From: Girardinichthys multiradiatus
Taxonomy: Eukaryota > Chordata > Actinopteri > Cyprinodontiformes > Goodeidae
Length of the DNA: 64,000 nt
NCBI RefSeq assembly: GCF_021462225.1
Contig: NC_061802.1
Span: 4,607,859 to 4,671,858, forward strand
Reading direction: 5' to 3'
The position numbers and the translations under genes are program-made. This document shows, piece after piece, positions 55,935 to 64,000 of this stretch. Positions within the stretch are counted from its first letter, which is position 1. Each line of letters starts with the position of its first letter. The notes below the pieces were generated by a model. It saw nothing but the letters and a program-made list of their open reading frames with translations, searched no databases and was not told where the DNA came from.

Positions 55935-58005
55935 ACGCACAAATAGACGTGATTGCTGCCGACTGGAACACATGTACACCTGGAATACATGAATAGATGT
56001 GTTGTCCAAACCTTTAATTTCTCCATCAGTGACAGCCAGGATGAATCCAATATAAGCAAAAAGTGTCTGGAATTTTGAGGAACTGGTAGCAAAAACATTA
56101 ACAGAGTGGACCTTACACTCTGTTAACAGCAGAGTGACATTTAGACACTTGCAGAGAAATAAAAATCACACGTGGCTCATATGTAACATAAACATTAAAA
56201 GATGTGGCATAATGTCAACTTAAAATATGTGAAACAACAAGACATACCACAGAGAAAGAACATTTCATTTATTGCTGTCTCATAGATGGGGCTGTCTAAC
56301 ACATCAGAACAAAATCTCCTAAAGGAAAAATACAATGTGTGTACCATATATCAATACTTATTGCCATCAAACAAATTAAGAAAAAAAATTGTATTCAAAT
56401 TATCCGACATGTATTTAGTGCGGTCATTTATTGCTAAAGGTGCCCATCATGTTTTACATAGAGAAAAAAAACATAGTGCACACAGGTGCAGGAAACCTGC
56501 AGGATACTGTTTGACATTATTTTCTGCATAGCTTCACAAATATTTGTATGAGAGTATTACACATGGAGCAGATACGTACAGAATAAGGGCAAAACCCATT
56601 CAAAGCAGATGGACTCTGTCCGTGGTGCTGAAAACAAGATCAGAACAAGATCAGAACAAGTTTTTAAAACTCAAGGTATGTGAAGGACATAAATAACATT
56701 AGTGATCAAACACATTTAAGTAGCTGATGAACCACAGTTTCTATTTTAATTTTTTTTGCAAATGAGTGAAAAAATGGATAAATGAAACTAAATAAAAGTT
56801 AAATGGCTCAATCTATATGTGACTTTTCTTATTTTGTAGTTTCGCTGCTACAGAAGCAGAAAGGTAGATGTTTAGAGTTGTTTGTCTCTTTTATTACTAT
56901 TTTTGTCATAATTATTCTCAATTTTATTTTTATTACCCGACTCTGAAGGACCCGTCATGCGATTATTTTAATAAACTGTGCAAAAGAAATGAAGTCTTAA
57001 TCCCCATGTTGAAGAGGAAATCTACCACTGACAATATAACGCGTCCAGTTGGTCTAAGCACCAGGACACTTTAAAACACAAACTGAATATATGTCTTTGA
57101 AATAGGAATGTGGCTATTGAAACTTTTTGCGGTGGAGACACTGTGTTGATTTAGAGTAATTAATTTCTTATTTCAACAGGTAATGTGTATATTTTAGTGA
57201 AGACTAATGTTTATAATGCTTGAGGACATTCCTAAAATAGATGAGCTTTAATGTTGTGAGGAGATGGGCATATCTATAAGCTAAACAACAAAGGTCTGTA
57301 CAGTACCAAAAGTATGAGAATAAATGATTTTATTTTACTGTAAAATATCAGTAGTAAAGCAGGAATATTAGCGTTTGCATTTTACTCAGCTCTTTATGCC
57401 CTCAGACAACCACAAGGGAAAGATTGTAAAAAGGTTTTTCAAAATAAAAGCAGCCACTTTATCAGTTCCAAAAGATGAAAATTAAAGCACGAAATCCCGT
57501 TTTCAAGATATATCAGTTTACTGTTTGATTATGTTTGTTGTTGATGTTGATATCCATTCATATGATCCAAATGGCACCGTTATGATCAAACCTTTTACCT
57601 TTTTGGCCTGATCCTTGACATACAAAGCCTCAACTGCCAACATTATCATGACAGTTTAAAAAGAACACTACAAAATGTGATGGTTTCAATTAAATTAAAA
57701 TCAAAAATTAGCTATTTTTAAGCAACATCAGTTAATATCATGAAGGCATTTACATATGAGACACTGTAAAACCAGGACAGCAACAATGCATTTTTCATAC
57801 TTTCAGGGAAAAAGGTTGTTTGTCCTAAATGAAATCCTAACAAATCCTGTTGGATCTTTACAAATGAATCCAGTGTTCATTTTGAAATAAAATATTTTGC
57901 CTGGTTATCATTATTTTGGCCACATCTGCATTGTGAATCTTTGTTTTTGAATTGCTTACTCTTCTGAAATATGCCCTATCTGTATTTGGCTTGCTGAGCC
58001 TGCCT
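55935..58005. other. AT-rich intergenic stretch
   Basis: Nothing recognised. Confidence 0.4.
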
Positions 58006-58036
58006 TGGTGTGAGTGTGTGGGACTGTGTGTTTGTT

Positions 58037-58207
58037 ATGGGCTGCGCTGCCAGTGCCCTCTGCAGTAAAACCAAAGGGAATTATGAGGCGAGTGAGCCAC
58101 AAGAGAGAAAAAATTTAGACAGGAAGAGCGAGAGAACAAGAGGATCAGTTTTATTATCTTCAGCACACAGAGGGACTTATCATACTCTCACAACAGTCAA
58201 GTCTTAA
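58037..58207 (+). CDS. possible small ORF with N-myristoylation signature
   Basis: 56 codons starting MGCAASALCSKTKGNYEASE and ending YHTLTTVKS. Met-Gly-Cys-X-X-Ser is the consensus for N-myristoylation plus palmitoylation, as in Src-family kinase N-termini. I recognise no homologue. The region is otherwise unique. Small ORFs arise by chance often, and no splice or start context proves it. Confidence 0.15.
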   Translation: MGCAASALCSKTKGNYEASEPQERKNLDRKSERTRGSVLLSSAHRGTYHTLTTVKS

Positions 58208-58209
58208 AG

Positions 58210-60220
58210 CAAGATATCGCTGAAGAGAATATACAAACTGAATTCATAGTGATGCTTCGTTGTAGGGAATTAACTCTTTTTCAAATTGGTTTTAGCTATT
58301 TGTCTCTTAAAAGTTGAATAATATGATGAAATAAGAAATCACATATGAGCAGCACCTTTATATACATTTCCGTTGCGAAAATGAAATAAAACAAAGACAG
58401 TTTAAAAGTCATAATAGCTAAATCTTACAGCATCAGCATGTGGAAGTCCCTTTTGTTGTCCTTTTGAACTATTTTCATTCAGGGCTGAGCATTTAATAAC
58501 GAAGTTAAAGTGTGCACAGCTGAAATTTAGTTTGTTTGTGGTAATCTTTTACTTGAAAGGCAAAGGTATTTGCAATGTAGTAGTTTTTAAAAAAATTTTA
58601 TTTGGTGCTTAATTTAATTTTTTTATTCTATCTCAGTATAATAAAGAAAAAAGATTTTAATTTCAAATTTAAGAATTTACAGCCTTCATTATCAATCTGC
58701 TCACCCATATTAATAGTCTATAGAACATACAGGACCAGATCATAACATCATCTGATAATCTAAGAGATACAACCATGGACTTTAAAAGGCATACATTTTC
58801 TCTTTCTCCTCTTTGCACACTGCTTGTTCCATCTCTCCATCTCATCACAATAAATGATGTGATGCATTACATGCACAAATACAACGTAAAACTATTATTT
58901 TCAAATGTCAGTGTTGCAGATTTTAGAACATCCTGCAAGACCATAAAACTAAGACCTCAATTTCACAAATATTTCAGTTTTTGTTTTTGGTTTATATGGA
59001 TGAAGCTGAATTCACATTTAGGGGAGGATTTCACCTTGTTGTGGCTGAGGGAAGCACAAACCTGCAGCTCTCTGCAGTACAGGAATGTTTAATTGGCTGA
59101 ACTGATCTTAAGACAGAGGTGGTGGCATATTTCAAAATCTCCTCATGCCATTTAGTAATAGATGCACAAACTCTATTAGAAAACAATCTAAATGTCAAAT
59201 TCCATTTGGATATTTTAGATTACGGTTTTTGTTTTGCTAATTTCTTGTTCAAAGTTGACTATTTGCGAACATTTCTATCCAGCATTTTGCACCCCTGAAA
59301 CTGTCCTTAATTATCAATTTACTTACAAAATAAAGAAATGTAGACATTTTAATAAAGACCATTATTTTAAATAATGCCAGTTCTATTAGATGTTTATCTG
59401 TTCAAATGGGTTAACAGTTGTAATTCTCACCTTTTACTTATAAATTTAACAAAATCATTCCCTCATAATTTTCTGTTTAGTTTATAGATGAGGTTTGACT
59501 CTCCTTCTGTGAATTTGCAGCAGCATGGGCTGTAAAAACATTTCTTTATGGATCAGTCCTGTTATGGCAGCAGCCAGAGCTCCAATAGATGGCATCACAG
59601 CACTAGGCTTGAGTCATTTTCTCTCCTCTGCTCTGCTCTACTCTCTGCTTTGCTGTGGTGGGATACTGTTCATGGACCATCAGCTGGAATATTCACCACA
59701 CTCACGGAAAAAACAAAACAAAAATACAAACAAAAATAAAATAATGCACAAAGAAATAGGTAATTTAATTTGAGACAATGATATATAATGATATGATATG
59801 GCTCAAATTTGTATTGGGTTGCTGTTTTACATTGAATGAGGATACAGATTTCCAAGCTTTCAGTACAAAAAGTAAGAAATAGTTTTACATTGATTCATTT
59901 ACACAGAATGCAAAATTATGTTTTCTTTAATATTCTGATTAAAAAATCCTCCTTAGCAAAAATCTGTAAGCCTTGCTTGTTATCAAAACAGGTGAATTCA
60001 ATATATGTATTTATTTATGTGCTAATGTTATGTTCTTTTAGGAGTTAGACTCTTGATATCAGTTTTTACACACTTTAGAGTTATTCATGTCACTAAATCA
60101 GAGTAATTTAATTTATCACACTCTAAAATAACCAATCTTATTTGACCCACAATGCAGTGTTGCACAAGGAATTATCAAATGAAATAAAAATGTGCACCTT
60201 CCTCCTAACATGAAAAAGTA
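58210..60220. other. AT-rich intergenic stretch
   Basis: No gene signature. A less AT-rich patch at 59515-59705 may be a regulatory element. Confidence 0.35.
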
Positions 60221-60224
60221 TTAT

Positions 60225-61075
60225 GTTGGCGAGTGAAAAGAAGTGGACACAAGAGCAGCCACCTTTAAATCTGTGGCTCTCCACTGAAGAAATGTGTGTT
60301 TCAGCTGGCTGTGATGTGTTTTTGTGTGCTCAAATTCCCCGCTGCTCTGTTTCATGCAGACACTTCGCACAGGAGAAAAGATAGTCAGCTTGGGTAATGG
60401 ATCGTTTTTCGACAGCCAAATGTCTAAGAAAAGGGGCCCCTGAAATGACAAATCATTGTGGCCTAAAACATGTGGAGACACACGCGGAGAAGAAATGTAT
60501 TCATTAGAAATTACGTGTGGATGGCGGGGAGCGCTGTGCTGGTTCTGAGTGCTGCTGAAGATTTGTGAGGGGAATTTGTATTATGAGTTTACAGAAACAC
60601 TGACTTCTTGTTTATCTCAAGAGAGACCTCTCCTTATTTCAAAATGTCCTGCTTAAGGATATAATCTATAATGTAATTAACATTTTCAGGTAAAAATGTC
60701 TAAAATGATGGAGATAGATAATATTTACCTTGTATTGCGCTACATTAAAACTGGAGGGGCTGCAATATATTCTTTTTAAATCATGCCTCTGGTCGGCTTT
60801 TGTGTGGTTGTAATTTGTCTCTGTGATGTTGGTATCACATAGCTGCACTGTAATATTTAAAAGGTGAATAGCTTCCTGCAGCATTTTGTCTTTTTCCTCA
60901 GATAGAGGTATCATATCAGAATGACAGGCGCTCCATTAAATGTCCTTTAATGTCATTTAAATCTCCAACTGTTGTGTGCAGTCTGATAATCTCTCTCTTT
61001 GTGATCTGTGGACTAATGAGACCTCTCTGCTTCTGTCTGTCTGTGCTGAAGTCTCCAGTCTAATTTCTTAGGCCT
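60225..61075. promoter_or_regulatory. candidate conserved non-coding block
   Basis: 0.85 kb of unique, GC-balanced sequence with SOX-like ATTGT (atcattgtggcc near 60451) and TAATTA (near 60675) words. No repeat text and no coding frame. Called from character and synteny only. Confidence 0.35.
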
Positions 61076-61079
61076 GAAA

Positions 61080-62855
61080 CACAAAGGATAGACTGCAATG
61101 TGGCCTCAGTGGAGGTCCACACTGACCGTGATTTGATTAAATAAAGAAAAAAAGAGGGTGTTGTTAGCTGGGGTAGAGGAGAAAAAAATAGAAGCAGATT
61201 GAGAAATAGCAACGGTGCAAAGTAGTTTCAAGGCAGTATTGATGAAAGGCTGTCATTTTAGCCAATTAAATAGATGGAGGAAAAGATAGAGGCTTAATTT
61301 TCCACTAACAGGTCACACCTTTGCATACAGGTAAAGAAAAAAAAATAATATGCCAATATTCTCTCTGCTCTAGTCCTCCACAGTAGTGTCATATCTGTGA
61401 TTAGAACAGAAAAGAAAATCTGAAATAATGTGTGATGCGAGATGAGAGGAGGGAGACCTTTAGAGTACAACGGTGACATCCACAATCTAGCAAACATTGC
61501 TGCTCATCCTAAAGGTTAAAGCATTGTTTCACCTTCCCTGCATGGATACAGAGATGAATATACAGAATATGTTCTCAGCGTGACGATAAAACACAAACCT
61601 AATTTTTCCCTCATAATATATTCAAATTAGAGAACAGGACAGCTTGTGTTGTTCTTTTTTTTCTAAATATAGATCTATAAATGGAAGCATGTATAATGAG
61701 ATGAGGTTTTACAGGTGAACAAGCAAATGTTATTAGTCTCACTACGCCATTTATTTGCAACTCCAATATAAAAACCAAACACATTTTTTTAGTATCTCAT
61801 ACATTTATGGCCTGTCTATCTTCTTTGGTTCAAACATACTTTACACATTGCATTCCTGGGGCCCTAATAGTGTCCAACAACTGTTTAAAACAACTTTTAG
61901 GACCATGCTGTAAACTGAATTATGTCTTCATTTATTTTTATGCCATTTTACTTGCTTACTTAGTGCCACATAGAACATAATAAATTATACAATAGTTTAG
62001 CTTTTTTGAATTTTTGATGATTTCAAAAAGTCCGATGTTACACTGTTTATTATCTTGCCATCATGTTTGCTGGTGTATTACAAATCATGTGTGCACGTAA
62101 GGAAGTGAAAAGGATTCTTTGGAACATCAAGTTCTGTCATGTCTTTCAATGGTTGTGTCACTTTTCACACATTATTTTCTGATTAGTGCATGTGTATTGG
62201 GATCAAGGTTGTGGAATTCAGTGTTCTAGTGTCCCTATCAGATTTTATTTATCTAGTTTTTCCCATTTAACGGTTTCAAGCATCAGGCATGCCCAAGTGA
62301 AGGAAGTCTTCTTTAGTGCAGACAGCATAAGGTAGAGTAGGTTTAGTTAATGTTATTTCTGGGTCATTGTTGCATTATTTGAGTCACACATGCGTCAATT
62401 TGGTAGCTGTGCTGTATATGTGTGGGACACAGAGAGTGTGAGAGCTGCATTACTCATGAGCAAAATTATTGGACAACAATCTCTTTGGCAGCCTGGCTTA
62501 TCTGGTGATCATATGCGTAGTAAGGCAATGTCAAAAGGATATTTTTTATGACAATGTGCCTTTTTTTACCAAGGAAAAGAAAGGCAAATATACAGTAGTG
62601 CGACTGATCTGTGCCATATTGGATTACCATCCCTGTTTTCATCTTTTCATAACAGGTGACACAGTTTTGGCTTTTCTGATGGATAAAAAGAAAGTTGCTT
62701 TATGATTTTACAACAGCATTATAGAATTAAATCACCTGGAATCAGATTTTTGTTAAAGGTCTTAAATGGTTTCTGATTTCCATCTTCTTTAAGGGGGCTT
62801 GTGTAAGGAAGCACACCATGAAATCCGGCCCGTAAACGCGCAGTTTCACAGACTA
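61080..62855. other. AT-rich intergenic stretch
   Basis: Nothing recognised. Confidence 0.4.
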
Positions 62856-62859
62856 CATA

Positions 62860-63745
62860 AGGGTTGGGCTCATACACATTTAATGTGTTACTCACAGATC
62901 AAATGCAGGCTTTCCCACTTTGTTCCCTCCCCAGAGAGAGTGAGTTGATGTGTTATTAACCCCACCACCGCTGCTGCTTGTCTGCCAGCATTAACCCCAT
63001 TATCCCCTCCTCTCTCCCCCTCTTTTCGCTTCTCTTCTCCTCTACTCTAGTCCCTTTTTCTTGCTGCAGCAACAAAGTTCAATGAGAGCAGTTTCCTCTC
63101 TCTCGTGCTTATTTTTTCCTCGTTTCCCTCCATCTCTCTGCAGTCAGCAGTGGCAGAGGTTAGACAAACTCACTCGGTCTCTTCATCCACCCCTCCCTAC
63201 CCCTTTCCCTCACCAGGTCCCAGAGGTGCTTTCTGTTTAACAAGGCTGGATATCTGTTTCCTAAAATCAATCGTCTGTCTTAAACGAACATCCCTGACCA
63301 TCTGCTTCAGGGGCTGATGCACACACAAATTTCACCGCTATGTTGCACTGCAGTTATAATCTCAATATTTGTCGAGGGCCCCCAAGAGCCAATCCTGGGG
63401 TCCTCTTGAGGCCCCTCAGGCTGCCTGGCTGGGGCCCTTGTTATTGGCCCTGCTCCCTCCCCATTGTCTTCTCCCTCTGGTCCCTTCTCTGTTGCTTCTC
63501 TGTTTGATTAATCTCTAAATCTGTGTGACACATGGACAGGGCTTTGAGACTCTGCCAGGGAGCTGTTTATGTGTGTGTGTGTGTGTGGATATGTGTAAGA
63601 AAAGTGAAATTCAGAGCTAATCTCTTTAGCAAGCTATTAGCGGCTGCATTAGGTTTGGGCGGTAACAGTACCACTGGAAGACTCATCTGTGATAATCTCA
63701 CATCTCTGTAAGTGGCTCTCAGCTGGGTTGACCCTACGACATTCC
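62860..63745. promoter_or_regulatory. candidate conserved non-coding block
   Basis: 0.9 kb of unique sequence, the most GC-rich intergenic block in the window. It contains cccttgttattggccc (63435-63450) and ccccattgtctt, both SOX-type words, and tgattaatc (63507-63515). No repeat text. Function inferred only. Confidence 0.35.
63570..63587. repeat. (TG)n microsatellite, short
   Basis: Nine TG units. Confidence 0.8.
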
Positions 63746-64000
63746 AGGTGAGCAATGCTCAACTTTAAATGAATTTTTTATGCAGTCCAAAACTTGTGGC
63801 TTATTGCTAAGCAATAACTTCTAAGTCATAACAGAAAATAGAAAATAAATATTTATGCAGACCTTCCCCAAAATATTAGTAATCATCTTAATACCAACCA
63901 CCACAATGCTCTCCTCTTACTGAGTAAGTTTCCCTATCTAAATGGATACTTTACTGTTAAATCACAATCTAGAAATCTCTTCTAATGATTTCCTGAAAAC

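Noticed and set aside
55785..56098. Two overlapping open frames of alternating Cys-Val
   Set aside because: They are translations of the CA repeat.
59526..59773. Second MGC-starting open frame (MGCKNISLWISPVMAAARAP)
   Set aside because: Lacks the Ser at position 6 of the myristoylation consensus in context and has no support. Taken as chance.
1..64000. CRISPR arrays, bacterial operons, tRNA or rRNA genes
   Set aside because: None seen. The window is eukaryotic, and tRNA-like promoter boxes occur only in SINEs.
1..64000. sox2 coding sequence
   Set aside because: No HMG-box-encoding frame is present on either strand. Linkage to sox2 is inferred from the fxr1-dnajc19 pair only.

Overview
The window is vertebrate, almost certainly teleost fish, genomic DNA. 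The evidence is intron-split genes with GT-AG junctions, a fish-type repeat content (Tc1/mariner and Harbinger DNA transposons, L2/Rex-like LINEs, tRNA-derived SINEs, a Tf1/sushi-like Ty3/gypsy element, long CA repeats), and the gene pair fxr1-dnajc19, which in vertebrates sits next to SOX2.

Region 1 (1-9.0 kb, + strand): the 3' part of fxr1, encoding the FMRP-family RNA-binding protein. Fifteen coding exons can be placed. They start inside the Tudor/Agenet region and end at a stop at 7368-7370. Summed exon lengths keep one frame (628 codons plus stop). A 78-bp cassette matches the muscle-specific FXR1 exon. One further exon-like segment (from 3620) looks like a diverged duplicate of the exon that carries the nuclear-export/coiled-coil segment.

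Region 2 (9.0-12.6 kb, - strand): dnajc19 (TIM14/Pam18-type J-protein of the mitochondrial import motor), complete in six exons and converging tail-to-tail with fxr1. Its exon 1 codes only for the initiator Met. The space between the genes and dnajc19 intron 2 hold transposon relics.

Region 3 (12.6-64 kb): no further protein-coding host gene is recognisable. From synteny this is probably the sox2-side gene desert; sox2 itself is not in the window. It is a patchwork of mobile elements and unique blocks that look like conserved non-coding sequence. Mobile elements with clear boundaries are LINE copies with perfect 12-bp target duplications (13741-14689, 19294-19967), a Tc1-type element with perfect 31-bp ends (25835-26917), a SINE with a 15-bp duplication inside a LINE relic (31504-31704), a full-length but broken gypsy chromovirus-type element with 5-bp duplications (39570-44969), and a Harbinger-like MITE with TTA duplications (54168-54883). 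The most suggestive regulatory signal is a SOX-POU composite site at 21309-21326. A possible spliced non-coding transcript (TATA-like box near 33324, splice sites at 34144, 34290 and 34350) could belong to a sox2ot-like RNA; this is inference.

For conserved non-coding candidates I could not run any alignment. They are marked low confidence and rest on sequence character and synteny only.
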